Origin: Gluconacetobacter aggeris
Lineage (GTDB): Bacteria; Pseudomonadota; Alphaproteobacteria; Acetobacterales; Acetobacteraceae
NCBI RefSeq assembly: GCF_014174395.1
Contig: NZ_JABEQD010000008.1
Location: 1-64,000 of the forward strand
Length of the DNA: 64,000 nt
Direction of reading: 5' to 3'
Made by a program: the position numbers and the translations under genes. Positions 26,779 through 36,259 of this stretch are shown piece by piece; within the stretch, counting starts at the first letter, position 1; each line of letters starts with the position of its first letter. The notes under the pieces were generated by a model. That model did no database searches. It had not been told where the DNA came from and saw only the letters and a program-made list of their open reading frames with translations.

Positions 26779-29640
26779 ATGGATGCAGACGATTGGCTCC
26801 CCATGGCCCACACGCTGCCGGACGCGCCCGGATTGCTCGGATGCGACGCGCTCGATCCCTATTTCCTGACGCCGCCGGACCTGGACCCCGATCCCGCCAT
26901 CACTATGGTGCTGCCGTTCCTGGCCTGGGTGGTCACCCTCGCCCGCCCCCACAGCATCGGCCTGGCCCCCGGCCGCCCCGCCCTGCACGCGCTCCTGACG
27001 GCACAGGCCCAGCGCCTGCGCCTGACGCTGAGCGTCCATGCCATGACCGACCGTCCATGTCCTGGGACCTGCGACCTGCTGTGGGTGGCGTTGCCGCCGG
27101 CGGATATCGGCGACCAGACACCGGAACATCTCGCCCCGCTCCTGTCACCGCACGGTGCGTTGCTGCTGTACGGGCTGGATCGCGCAACCGACGGGCATGC
27201 CGCATGGTCCCGCTGGCTGGCCGAAATCCCGCACGCCACAATGCCGCTGGGCCGCGGGCTGATATTGGCACTCCCTGGGGCATTCCCTGGGGCATTGCCC
27301 GGGCCGGGCGCACCGCTCGCCGGCCTCTGCGACGCCCTGAACCGCGCGCAGGGGGATAGCGTGGCCGCCAACCTGGCCAGCCGCTTCGCCGCCATCGGCA
27401 CGCATTGGGCAACCCGGCGCGCCCTGGCCGATGCGCGGGCGGAACTGGCCGAGACCCGCGCCTCCCTCAGCCGCGCCCGGCTGGACGCCATGGAATTGCG
27501 GCTCGAACGGAACCGGCACGTACCGCCCGCCGATCCGCCGGCCGCCCCTTCTCCCGACGCTCCAACGCCAGCCACCTCCGCGCCACCACCCACGCCCACA
27601 CCCGCCCTGCGGGCCCGGCTGGCCCGGCTGGCCCGGCGGCTGGCACGCCCGCAGCCCATCCCGGCGGAAACACCGCCTCCCGAACCGGCACGCGCCCGCC
27701 GGCCCATCCGCACGGTCCTGTTCATCTCGGGCGAACCGGCGACACCCGGCACGATCTACCGTGTCGACCGCAACGCAGCCGCCTGCCGCGCAGCCGGGTA
27801 CCAGGCTGAAAGCCGCGACTGCGCCGCCGTCGGCCCCGACGACATTCTCTGGGCCGACCTGATCGTCCTGTGGCGCGTGGAATATAGCGGCCATGTCGAT
27901 ACGCTGATCCGGATGGCGCGCGCGCGCGGCGCCCTGCTGGCCTTCGACGCCGACGATATCGTGTTCAAACCCGAACTGGCCCGCGGCGACCTGATCGACG
28001 GCATCCGCACCAGCCCCGCCCCCGTGGCGCGGATCGAACGCATGTATGCCGACATGCAGCGGACCCTCCGCCAGTGCGATCTCGCCATCGCCACCACCGA
28101 AACCCTGGGCGACCGGATGCGCCCCTACACCCCCCTGACGGCGATCGTGCCCAACATCCACGACCAGGACACGCTGGAGCGGTCGCGCCGGGCCGCCCGC
28201 CGCCGCGCGGCCACCCCATCCGACGGGCTGGTGCGGATCGGCTACGCCACCGGATCGCGCACCCACCAGCGCGATTTCGCCCGCGCCCTGCCGGGGCTGC
28301 TGGCGGTCATGGCCCGGCGGCCGGAGGTGCGGCTGGTCCTGTTCCGCGAACCGGGGGGCGGCCGCCCGCTGCTGCTGACCGAGGAATTCCCCGCCCTGCG
28401 CGCCCGCGCATCGCAGATCGAATGGCGCGACATGGTCGCGCTGGACGCCCTGCCCGACGAACTGGCGCGGCTGGACATCTCGATCGCCCCCCTGGAAACC
28501 GGCAATCCGTTCTGCGAAGCCAAGAGCGAACTGAAATTCTTCGAGGCCGCCCTGGCCGGAACCTGCACCATCGCGTCGCCGACCGCCCCCTTCCGGGCGG
28601 CGATCCGCGACGGCGTCACCGGCCTGCTGGCCGACAGCGACGCGGAATGGGAAGAAGCCCTGCTCCGGCTGGTGGACGATCCATCCCTGCGCGCCCACAT
28701 GGCGCGCGACGCGCTGCATACGGTCCTGTGGGAATACGGCCCCCAGCGCCAGGCCACCCTGCTGGGCCTGACGATCGCGGGCCTGGCGGGCGGCCAGGCC
28801 ACCGCGCAGGCCGGCGCGCTGGCGCTGGCCTGCGGCACCACCCGCGTGCGCACCGTGCCCGCCATCCCCGACAGCGAGACATTGCTGCACCAGGACCAGT
28901 TGCAGGATGCCGCCGTCACAATCGTCATCACCACGTACCAGTATGCCGATCACGTCATCGAGGCCCTGGAATCGGTCCGCCACCAGACGCTCGAACCGCT
29001 GGACCTGATCGTGGTGGACGATGCCTCGACCGACGATACGGCGGCCCTGGTCGGCGGCTGGATGGCCCGGCACGGCACGCGCTTCAACCGCCTGCTGCTG
29101 CTGCGCGCGCGCCACAATGCCGGGCTGGGCGGCGCCCGCAATATCGGCATGGCCGCCGCCGAAACCCCATATGTCATGCAGCTCGATGCCGACAACCGCC
29201 TGCTGCCCGACGCGTGCGCCCGCCTGCTGGATACCATCCGGCAGGCGGATGCGGGCTTCGCCTATCCCATCATCCGCCGCTTCGGCCGGGCGGACGGCGT
29301 GATGGGCGATATCCCCTGGCATCCGGGGCGCCTGGTCGGCGGCAATGTCGTCGATGCCATGGCCATGGTCGCAAAATGGGCGTGGGCGGCGGCCGGCGGC
29401 TATTACGTCTCCCGCGACGCCATGGGGTGGGAGGATTACGATCTCTGGTGCAGCCTGGCCGAACGGGGCATCGCCGGAGCGCATGTGCCCGAAATCCTGG
29501 CCGAATACCGCGTCCACGACGCCGCCATGACCGACGGCGTGACCGAACGCGCGGCCCACAAGCAACGCGTGGTCGCCCTGCTGCGCGCCCGCCATCCCTG
29601 GATACGCCTGACCGCGCCGGAGGCGAGAAGCCGGGCCTGA
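26779..29640 (+). CDS. Three-part glycosyltransferase (953 aa)
   Basis: A chimeric glycosyltransferase. Residues 1 to about 190 resemble a methyltransferase-like domain (DLLWVALPPADIGDQTPEHLAPLLSPHGALLLYGLD) but no clear SAM motif is seen. A coiled coil (about 205-240) and a Pro-rich linker (245-305) follow. Residues about 310-690 form a GT4-like domain (RRPIRTVLFISGEPATPGTIYRVDRNAAA, LLAFDADDIVFKPEL, SIAPLETGNPFCEAKSELKFFEAALAG) that is paralogous to the first domain of the 907-residue protein. Residues about 700-945 are a GT2 domain: AVTIVITTYQYADHVIEALESVRHQT, DLIVVDDASTDDT and the DAD metal motif in YVMQLDADNRLLP. It is divergent from the RTX gene. Confidence 0.83.
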   Translation: MDADDWLPMAHTLPDAPGLLGCDALDPYFLTPPDLDPDPAITMVLPFLAWVVTLARPHSIGLAPGRPALHALLTAQAQRLRLTLSVHAMTDRPCPGTCDLLWVALPPADIGDQTPEHLAPLLSPHGALLLYGLDRATDGHAAWSRWLAEIPHATMPLGRGLILALPGAFPGALPGPGAPLAGLCDALNRAQGDSVAANLASRFAAIGTHWATRRALADARAELAETRASLSRARLDAMELRLERNRHVPPADPPAAPSPDAPTPATSAPPPTPTPALRARLARLARRLARPQPIPAETPPPEPARARRPIRTVLFISGEPATPGTIYRVDRNAAACRAAGYQAESRDCAAVGPDDILWADLIVLWRVEYSGHVDTLIRMARARGALLAFDADDIVFKPELARGDLIDGIRTSPAPVARIERMYADMQRTLRQCDLAIATTETLGDRMRPYTPLTAIVPNIHDQDTLERSRRAARRRAATPSDGLVRIGYATGSRTHQRDFARALPGLLAVMARRPEVRLVLFREPGGGRPLLLTEEFPALRARASQIEWRDMVALDALPDELARLDISIAPLETGNPFCEAKSELKFFEAALAGTCTIASPTAPFRAAIRDGVTGLLADSDAEWEEALLRLVDDPSLRAHMARDALHTVLWEYGPQRQATLLGLTIAGLAGGQATAQAGALALACGTTRVRTVPAIPDSETLLHQDQLQDAAVTIVITTYQYADHVIEALESVRHQTLEPLDLIVVDDASTDDTAALVGGWMARHGTRFNRLLLLRARHNAGLGGARNIGMAAAETPYVMQLDADNRLLPDACARLLDTIRQADAGFAYPIIRRFGRADGVMGDIPWHPGRLVGGNVVDAMAMVAKWAWAAAGGYYVSRDAMGWEDYDLWCSLAERGIAGAHVPEILAEYRVHDAAMTDGVTERAAHKQRVVALLRARHPWIRLTAPEARSRA
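27271..27300 (+). repeat. 12-bp tandem repeat in the large glycosyltransferase gene
   Basis: Two perfect copies of CCCTGGGGCATT and a diverged third encode the short Pro-Gly-Ala segment PGAFPGALPGPG. The unit resembles the 12-bp unit at the end of the mocA-like gene (3846-3905). Confidence 0.7.
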
Positions 29641-29767
29641 CGGGCGCCCGGCTCGCCGTTGGCTGATCCCGCACGGGCGCCATGTCTGCAAGCCGCCACC
29701 CCATATACCGGCGCGGCCCCCCAGGAGAACCGTGCCGGTATGGCACCCAAGGTTCCGGCGCCGGCGA

Positions 29768-29807
29768 CCGGCTGAACGCCGCGCGCCGGCATGCCGCGTT
29801 CAGCCGG
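29768..29807. terminator. Hairpin spanning the YncE-like gene stop codon
   Basis: Twelve-base perfect arms, CCGGCTGAACGC at 29768-29779 and GCGTTCAGCCGG at 29796-29807, contain the stop codon of the minus-strand YncE-like gene within the right arm. A second imperfect pair (ATACCGGC/GCCGGTAT) lies at about 29704-29745 between the convergent genes. No U-tract follows. Confidence 0.5.
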
Positions 29808-30810
29808 GGCGTACGACCAGAACGTGAAAGCTGCCTGGGATCATGGCCCCGTGCGTCTGCCCGGGCGCGGGGGGCGAGAAACGCGCGGCGGGCAGATACA
29901 GCGTGCCGGTCCGGGCGTCCAGGGCGCCGGTGCGTGCGCCCGTTTCGGTCGGAATGCGCTTCACGTCCCCGGGCACGCCGGCACCCGCCAGCGAGATCTG
30001 GTCCAGTTCCCCGCTGGCGCCGCACGGGATGTAGGCGCGCCGCCGCATGGCATCGAGGATGACGGCATCCGGCCTGTCGCCGATGGCGACCAGGCCTTCC
30101 AGCGTCTTTCGCCCGGCCGAGACGATTGCGGCCTTGCCATTGGCGCAAGCCGCGATCAGCCGGTCCGATGACTTGTCGTACGCCAGGCCGCTGGGCCCGG
30201 TGCACGCGCCCAGCGCGATGGCCGGCCCCGCCGCCATGGCGGCGGTGTCGACCGTCTCGATCTCGTTGGCGTCCTCGTTATTGACGTACAGCGTTCCATC
30301 CTGGCCCAGCGCGGGGAATTCCAGCCCCGGTTTCAGCGTCACGGTGGCCGTGACCTTCCTGGATGCCAGGTCGATGACCGACACCGTACCGCCTTTGGCG
30401 TTCATCACGAATGCCCGTCCGTGTCGCTCGTCGATGACGGCGCCATCCGGCTTGCGGCCGACGGCGACGCGGCCCGTTTCATGTCCGTCTGTCCTGTCGA
30501 TGAAACGAACGGTATCGTCGTCACCGCTCGTCACCAGCAGATCCGTGCGGCCCTTCAAGGGCAGCACGGCATGGCCATGCTGAATCTGCCCGATGCTGAC
30601 GGCGGCCTTCCCGTTCTTCAGGTCGTAATCCGTCACGGAGGTCGCCCGCGCGACATACAGGTGGCCCGTCCCGCGATCGAATGCCGCATAGTCGTAATTG
30701 CCGTCCGGCCCCGGCAGGTCGCCGGCCCGGGCAGCCGGCGCCGCGCAGGCGCATGCCGCGACCATGCCGGCCACGAAGCCCCATCCGATCGATTTCAATC
30801 CACGCTTCAT
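29800..30810 (-). CDS. YncE-like secreted beta-propeller protein
   Basis: A 336-residue exported protein with a seven-bladed YVTN/YncE-like propeller pattern. The signal peptide ends around ACACAAPAARAG. Repeated blade units include GHLYVARATSVTDYDLKNGKAAVSIG, LLVTSGDDDTVRFIDRTDGHETGRVAVGRKPDGAVIDERHGRAFVMNAKGGTVSVIDL and QDGTLYVNNEDANEIETVDT. YncE-type proteins are periplasmic and have been linked to iron or metal stress and to TonB receptors. It lies directly downstream of the TonB receptor gene on the same strand (61 bp), so they are probably co-expressed. Substrate unknown. Confidence 0.85.
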   Translation of the reverse strand: MKRGLKSIGWGFVAGMVAACACAAPAARAGDLPGPDGNYDYAAFDRGTGHLYVARATSVTDYDLKNGKAAVSIGQIQHGHAVLPLKGRTDLLVTSGDDDTVRFIDRTDGHETGRVAVGRKPDGAVIDERHGRAFVMNAKGGTVSVIDLASRKVTATVTLKPGLEFPALGQDGTLYVNNEDANEIETVDTAAMAAGPAIALGACTGPSGLAYDKSSDRLIAACANGKAAIVSAGRKTLEGLVAIGDRPDAVILDAMRRRAYIPCGASGELDQISLAGAGVPGDVKRIPTETGARTGALDARTGTLYLPAARFSPPAPGQTHGAMIPGSFHVLVVRPG

Positions 30811-30871
30811 GTCATATTCTCCAGATTTCCGATATACTGTCGTGCCGTGACGCGTCGACCGACGCCCCGGC

Positions 30872-33706
30872 TCAGAAATGCCCGCGCACGCCGCCCAGCA
30901 CGGTCTCGTAATAGACCTCGCGCTGGATGGGCCGGCTGTCGCTGGTACCTTCGATGAACTTCAACGGCGTATTGGTCAGATTCTTGACCGAGGCATAGAG
31001 CGCCAGGTTTTTCGTGATGGAATAGGACGCCGACATGTCGACGCGCAGGCGGTCCGCCGTCCAGATATCGGTGGCCTGGGAACCGCCGATCGCGAACAGG
31101 TTGCGCGAGACATAGTTGACGCCGACGCGGATGCTGAATTTCGGGTCCTCGTAATAGAGCGCCGCATTGATATTGTTGTTCGAGGTGGATGGCAGCGGCG
31201 CGTCGATACCGGGATGGACCTGCCCGGTCGAGTTGATCCAGGTATAATTTCCCTCGAACCCCGTATATTTCAGGATGCTCGGCAGGAACGCGAATTTCTG
31301 GTTATAGACGGCCTCGAAACCGTAGGCCTGGGCATGAGGAATATTTTTCCAGCTGACGACGTTCACGATGCCGGTCAGGCCGCCGTAATTCACGTAACGA
31401 TCCTGCCGCGGCATGATGTAGTTGCTGATTTCCTTGTCGAAGGCGCCGACGGAGATCAGCCCTCCATTGCCGGTATAATATTCGAGCGATGCATCGAAGG
31501 CGTCGCTCGTCATGGCCGGCAGGCCGGGATTACCGCGCGAGATGGTGCCCGAGCTGGCATCGACGGTCGTGGAGGCGGTATTCTGGTTGAATCCGGGACG
31601 CGCCAGCGCGGTGGAATAGGACAGCCGCCCGATCAGGCGCGGCATGAAGGTGTAACGGAATTCGATATCCGGCAGGTAGTTGAAATAATTCTGCCTGACT
31701 GTCGCCGGGGAGAGCACTGTATTGCCATTGGCGTCGATCGTCGTCAGAACGCCCTGGTAATGTCCGTTCGTCGCCTCGAAACGCATGCCGGCCATGACAT
31801 GGAGTGCCTCGGAGATGTTCCCTTCATACTGGAAATAGCCGGCATAGACATTTTCGTGGTCGAGCTGCGTTCCCTGCAGGCTGGAAATCGCGTCGCCCGC
31901 CGGGTCGGACTGGGGCAGGGCGGGCGTACCGGCAAGGGCGTAAATCCCGGCGCTGTCCACGAACGGGCCGATATTATATTGGTTCTTGTAATAAAGATTG
32001 TCCGGACCGTAGGCGAAGCTGGACAGCGGGATCGTGCCGTCGCCGGTCCAGTGCCTGCTATCCTGGGACGTGGTGCGACGACGCAGACGGACCAGGACGC
32101 CGACCTTCAACGAACTCTGATTGCGCAGGACGTCCAGCGGGATCAGGGCGTTGGCACCGCCCGACCATTCATTGTCGGAATTTTTCTGCATATTGTCCGC
32201 GAGGCTGGTCAGCCTGTAATCGCGGTTCGCGTAGCCTGTGCCATCCAGTGCGGCAAGCGTCGGCTGGTTGGGAGTGGCCATATTGTTGTAGCCGACGGCG
32301 GTCGGGCCGGACATGTCGGTGAAGGTGGCCGTCCGGGCCAGCGGGAAATTGCCGTCGCCATGCGACCAGGCTCCATGATAGTCGATCCTGACCCGGCCGA
32401 TCGTGTTCCGCCCTCCCCAGGTCGCCATGTCGTTCTGGACCGTGTTCAGGCGCTCGACAGCCTGTTTCTGAAAGGTCGCCTGCGGGGCGACGAATCCGGC
32501 CTGGTTCGTACCGGCAAGACAATTATAGGGCGCAGGACAATTGCCGTCCCCGGCGCCCGAATCCAGGCCGTTCGCGATCAGGCTGTACCGGTGATACCCT
32601 TCGTGATAGCCCGATTCCGCGAATCGGACGAAGAAATGATTGTCTCGGTTCGGATCGAAATCCAGTTCGCCGCCCCGATTGTAGCGGCGGCGAAAATACT
32701 GATAGCGCCGCATGTCGATCGTCGAGAGCAGCTTGTCCGGATAGCCCAGGGATTGCTGGTCGGAATACGCCTCTTCCACATCGTCGACGCCGCGCTGGTC
32801 GTTATACATGCCGGCCGTGGCGAAGATGGAAAACGGCCGCGGGTTGGAAACCCAACCCCCACCCACGCCCGACCCGGCCTGGCCATAGGGGCCCGGATGC
32901 CCGCCGAAGCCGAAGCTGGCTCCGGCGGTGATCTGGCCGTTGACCACCGGCGTGCCGCGCAGGGGCTCGGCGCCGCCGCCGATGTCAAATTCGACGAACG
33001 GCTTGCCGTTGGGTTCCTGCGTGCGGGGCACGAGGTCGATCGTACCGCCCATGGCCTCGCCATCCTGGTCCGGACGCATCGTCTTGGTCAGGACGACCGA
33101 GGCCACCATGCCGGCCGGAATCGCATCCAGCGCGACCGCGCGGGCACCGCCGAAGACCGAAGCCTGGTTCGACGGCATCACGCGCACGCCGCCGAACGTA
33201 ACACCGCTCAAATCCGCGTCGAGACCGCGAATATTGACGAATCGCCCTTCTCCGGTATCGGTCTGGAGCGAGACGCCCGACATGCGCGAAATCGCCTCGG
33301 CCATGTTGATATCGGGGAGTTTGCGGATTTCTTCCGCCGTGCGGACGGTGATCGCATTCGGTGCGTTGCGTTCGGACGCATTCGATGCCGCAATGCCGGT
33401 CAAGGCGCCGATCACGTCGAATTTCTCGCCCGCCCCCCCATTGTGGGCCGGCGCATCGTCGTGGATGGCGGCGGCCGTGGCTGGAGCAGCGGCAGCAGCG
33501 GCGGCGGCGGGTTGGGCCGTGCGGTGGGCATGGCGGGCCACCATGTGCTTGCGCGTCCCGGCCTTGCCGCCCTTCGCCAGCGGGTCCTGGTGACTGGTGC
33601 CGTCGCCGGCGCGCGCGGATGCCGGCATGGAAACTCCGGCCATCAAAGTCAAAGAAATGGCGAGACTACCGTACCGACATACCTTGCGATGAGCAGAATA
33701 CTGCAT
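30872..33706 (-). CDS. TonB-dependent outer-membrane receptor
   Basis: A 944-residue TonB-dependent receptor of the Caulobacter-type class. The signal peptide (LAISLTLMAGVSMPASARA) precedes an unusually Ala-rich linker. The plug domain has AITVRTAEEIRKLPDINMAEAISRMSGVSLQTDTGEGRFVNIRGLDADLSGVTFGGVRV. The C-terminus ends with the aromatic-rich strand GGVRGHF, typical for BAM-dependent barrels. Receptors of this class import carbohydrates or other bulky substrates; no ligand can be assigned. It is followed by the YncE-like gene, and a response regulator and sensor kinase lie upstream on the same strand. Confidence 0.93.
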   Translation of the reverse strand: MQYSAHRKVCRYGSLAISLTLMAGVSMPASARAGDGTSHQDPLAKGGKAGTRKHMVARHAHRTAQPAAAAAAAAPATAAAIHDDAPAHNGGAGEKFDVIGALTGIAASNASERNAPNAITVRTAEEIRKLPDINMAEAISRMSGVSLQTDTGEGRFVNIRGLDADLSGVTFGGVRVMPSNQASVFGGARAVALDAIPAGMVASVVLTKTMRPDQDGEAMGGTIDLVPRTQEPNGKPFVEFDIGGGAEPLRGTPVVNGQITAGASFGFGGHPGPYGQAGSGVGGGWVSNPRPFSIFATAGMYNDQRGVDDVEEAYSDQQSLGYPDKLLSTIDMRRYQYFRRRYNRGGELDFDPNRDNHFFVRFAESGYHEGYHRYSLIANGLDSGAGDGNCPAPYNCLAGTNQAGFVAPQATFQKQAVERLNTVQNDMATWGGRNTIGRVRIDYHGAWSHGDGNFPLARTATFTDMSGPTAVGYNNMATPNQPTLAALDGTGYANRDYRLTSLADNMQKNSDNEWSGGANALIPLDVLRNQSSLKVGVLVRLRRRTTSQDSRHWTGDGTIPLSSFAYGPDNLYYKNQYNIGPFVDSAGIYALAGTPALPQSDPAGDAISSLQGTQLDHENVYAGYFQYEGNISEALHVMAGMRFEATNGHYQGVLTTIDANGNTVLSPATVRQNYFNYLPDIEFRYTFMPRLIGRLSYSTALARPGFNQNTASTTVDASSGTISRGNPGLPAMTSDAFDASLEYYTGNGGLISVGAFDKEISNYIMPRQDRYVNYGGLTGIVNVVSWKNIPHAQAYGFEAVYNQKFAFLPSILKYTGFEGNYTWINSTGQVHPGIDAPLPSTSNNNINAALYYEDPKFSIRVGVNYVSRNLFAIGGSQATDIWTADRLRVDMSASYSITKNLALYASVKNLTNTPLKFIEGTSDSRPIQREVYYETVLGGVRGHF

Positions 33707-33877
33707 AAGACACCTTTTAACCGGTAAATATAGAGTGCGGCACTCTCGGACGGCGCCTTACCGGTCTCCGCCAAAACCATATCCGCGAACAGCCAATTAC
33801 AGTTTTTTACAATATTTGCGCATGAAGATTGGGTTACAGTCCAAAGTGTAGCAATACTTAATCTATGTTGGGCATTG
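33707..33877. promoter_or_regulatory. Region upstream of the TonB receptor
   Basis: This 171-bp AT-richer gap between the kinase stop and the receptor start presumably carries the receptor promoter. No Fur-like palindrome is visible. Direct control by the adjacent response regulator is plausible but is only suggested by position. Confidence 0.4.
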
Positions 33878-35287
33878 TTAACTTACCAGCCATTCCGGTG
33901 CGCGTCCGGTGGTGGCCGGCATGGTCACTTCGCAGCGCAGGCCATGCGGCGCATTGTCCAGCAGCCTGATCTCACCACCATGAAGACGGACGATCGCGCG
34001 CACCATGCTCAGCCCCAGGCCCGTTCCCGGCGTGGCACGGCTGCCGTCCAGACGGACCATCTTGCCGAACACACGCTCGCGCTCATGCGCCGGAATGCCC
34101 GGGCCGGTATCGGCAACGGCCAGGACGACCTTCCCGCCCGCCCGCCGCGCGGTGACCGTGATCCGGGTTCCCGCGGGGGAATGGTTGATCGCGTTCTCGA
34201 TCAGGTTCGCCAGCACCTGGGTCAGCAGGACGCGGTTGCCGTCCAGTTCCAGTCCGCCTTCCGGCGGGACCAGGACCAGCGTTTGTCCGTGATCCTCGGC
34301 CACCGGGCCGTAGAGACCGGCGAGAGACGCCAGAAGATCGGCGATCGGCAGTCTCTGGGGGTCGGGCGCCCTGTCGTCGGCCTCGATCTGCGCCAGCTTG
34401 AGCAGCGTGGAGAAGATCTCCAGCGCCTCGTCGAGACAGGCCATCGACCGCGTGATCGCGCGCACGCGGTCCTGCGGCGCCGTGGCCTCGGCGGCCATGT
34501 CCAGTTGCTCGCCCAGGCGCGCCAGCGGACGACGCATGTCGTGCGCGATATCGTTCGTGACCTGGCGGATGCTGGCGATCTGCGCCTCATTCCTGTCGAG
34601 CATGGCGTTGAGGCTGCCGGCCAGATGTTCGAATTCGTCGTTCGTCGCGTTCAGGACGATGCGGCGCGAAATGTCGCCGCGCATGATATCGCGCGCAGTC
34701 TGGCTGATGGTCTCGATCCGCCGCAACACCAGGCGGCTCAGGACGAAGCCGCCGCCAAGGCCGATCAGGAGGAACCCCCCGCCGCTCCAGACCAGTGTGA
34801 GCCATACGTCACGCCGCATGGAGCGCAGGGACGCGCCGTCCATGCCGACGAAGAAATATCCGCCGTCGTCCAGCACCTGTCCCTGGCCAACGACCGGATG
34901 TCCGTCCGGCGGCAGCGGAAACCAGGTCCAGGACAGATGACGCGGGCCGTCGATGCGCGGCAGGTCGCGCATGTTGCCGGCCACGGTCCGCCCGTGCGCG
35001 TCCTGCAGAAGATAATAGACGGTGGGATCGGACCGGATCGCCGAGCGGATGGCGGACGTGAGATGCGCGACATCACGGCTGGATACACCCGACAGTGCCT
35101 CATCCCGTTCATTGGCGACGGCTTCGTGGATCTGCCGGGTCAGCGAATGCAGGCTGCGATAGCCGGACAGCGCGGTGACCGTCATTCCGCAGATAAAGCA
35201 GCAAGCGGCGAACAGGGCGACGATGCGGAAGGACGAACTGCGCAGGACGGACAGCTTCCACGGGGTTCCACCCGCCTGCCCGTCCAT
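33878..35287 (-). CDS. Sensor histidine kinase
   Basis: A 469-residue membrane sensor kinase. The first membrane segment (about residues 21-42) and the second (about 162-188) flank a roughly 115-residue periplasmic domain; a HAMP linker follows. HisKA contains the phospho-accepting His249 in NDIAHDMRRPLARL. The HATPase_c domain shows NLIENAINHS (Asn365), DTGPGIP and GTGLGLSMVRAIVRLHGG. The input signal is unknown. Its start lies one base after the stop of the upstream response-regulator gene. The nearby TonB receptor suggests envelope nutrient sensing. Confidence 0.93.
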   Translation of the reverse strand: MDGQAGGTPWKLSVLRSSSFRIVALFAACCFICGMTVTALSGYRSLHSLTRQIHEAVANERDEALSGVSSRDVAHLTSAIRSAIRSDPTVYYLLQDAHGRTVAGNMRDLPRIDGPRHLSWTWFPLPPDGHPVVGQGQVLDDGGYFFVGMDGASLRSMRRDVWLTLVWSGGGFLLIGLGGGFVLSRLVLRRIETISQTARDIMRGDISRRIVLNATNDEFEHLAGSLNAMLDRNEAQIASIRQVTNDIAHDMRRPLARLGEQLDMAAEATAPQDRVRAITRSMACLDEALEIFSTLLKLAQIEADDRAPDPQRLPIADLLASLAGLYGPVAEDHGQTLVLVPPEGGLELDGNRVLLTQVLANLIENAINHSPAGTRITVTARRAGGKVVLAVADTGPGIPAHERERVFGKMVRLDGSRATPGTGLGLSMVRAIVRLHGGEIRLLDNAPHGLRCEVTMPATTGRAPEWLVS

Positions 35288-35288
35288 A

Positions 35289-36002
35289 TCATTGGACTCG
35301 CAGCATGTAACCCTGTCCCCGTACTGTATGGATCAGGGATGGAGCGTCCCGGCCCAGCCGGTCCCGAAGACGGCTGACATTCGATTCCAGCAGGTTGGTG
35401 CGGATCGGGAAATCGATGTCCCAGACGGCCTGCAACAGCATCTCGTGCGACAGGACAATATTCGGATGGCGCATGAAATATTCTAGGAGTTTCAATTCCT
35501 GATCCTGAATGAACAGTTTTTTTCCCGCGCGGTACGCCTGGCGTGCGACAAGATCGACCTCGATATCCGCGAAAATCAGCCGCATCGCCTGGGACGGGGG
35601 CCGCAACCGGCGCATCAGGACGTCCAGGCGAGCCGACAATTCGCGGATCGAGAACGGTTTGACAAGATAATCGTCAGCCCCGCGTCGCAGTCCCGTCACA
35701 CGGTCCTGGATACCGTCCATGGTCGTCAGGATCAGGACGGGCACCAGCATTCCCATAGCGCGCAGGTCGGCCAGGATCGCCAGACCGTCGCCACCAGGCA
35801 GGCGGCGATCCAGAATGATGCAGTCCCACCCGCCCGCCAGCGCCAGTGCCCGCCCGCGTTTCCCGTCCTCGGCCACCGTGATCGCGATATGGGCAAGATG
35901 CCCGGATCCAATGACATAGGCGACGGTCTGCCGATCATCCTCCACCCAAAGGATTTCCGGAGCGGCAGCGGCCCATTCATTGGTCATGCAGCCGCTCGGC
36001 AT
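35289..36002 (-). CDS. OmpR-family response regulator
   Basis: A 237-residue two-domain regulator. The receiver contains the acidic VEDD pair, the phospho-accepting Asp65 (IILDRRLPGG), LILTTMDG and the Lys of DDYLVKPFSIRELSAR. The C-terminal winged helix shows the typical IQDQELKLLEYFMRHPNIVLSHEMLLQAVWDIDF and TNLLESNVSRLRDRLG with the terminal IHTVRGQGYML. It is transcribed first, with the kinase gene immediately after. ATG 35987 is an alternative start. Targets are not known; the adjacent TonB receptor and its own operon are candidates. Confidence 0.93.
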   Translation of the reverse strand: MPSGCMTNEWAAAAPEILWVEDDRQTVAYVIGSGHLAHIAITVAEDGKRGRALALAGGWDCIILDRRLPGGDGLAILADLRAMGMLVPVLILTTMDGIQDRVTGLRRGADDYLVKPFSIRELSARLDVLMRRLRPPSQAMRLIFADIEVDLVARQAYRAGKKLFIQDQELKLLEYFMRHPNIVLSHEMLLQAVWDIDFPIRTNLLESNVSRLRDRLGRDAPSLIHTVRGQGYMLRVQ

Positions 36003-36259
36003 GGGATGGTCACAATCTGATTTCCGACGTGGCCATAATTATGAACGCGAGGATAAGGGGCACAAGAGGCTCCCGGAAAGATTGGGTATTGTTAATCCGT
36101 CGTCCGCGGCATCCCCCGTGCGGGGTGGAACGGCAATATACCGGGTCTGCCGGCAAGATCACCAAATGCCGGATCGGGCTGTTCGTGACCCACGTTTCAT
36201 TCCCGCGCCAGCTCGGCGCCGCGCCCTCGACGCTGGCCTATGGCGAGGCGATGGAAAAC

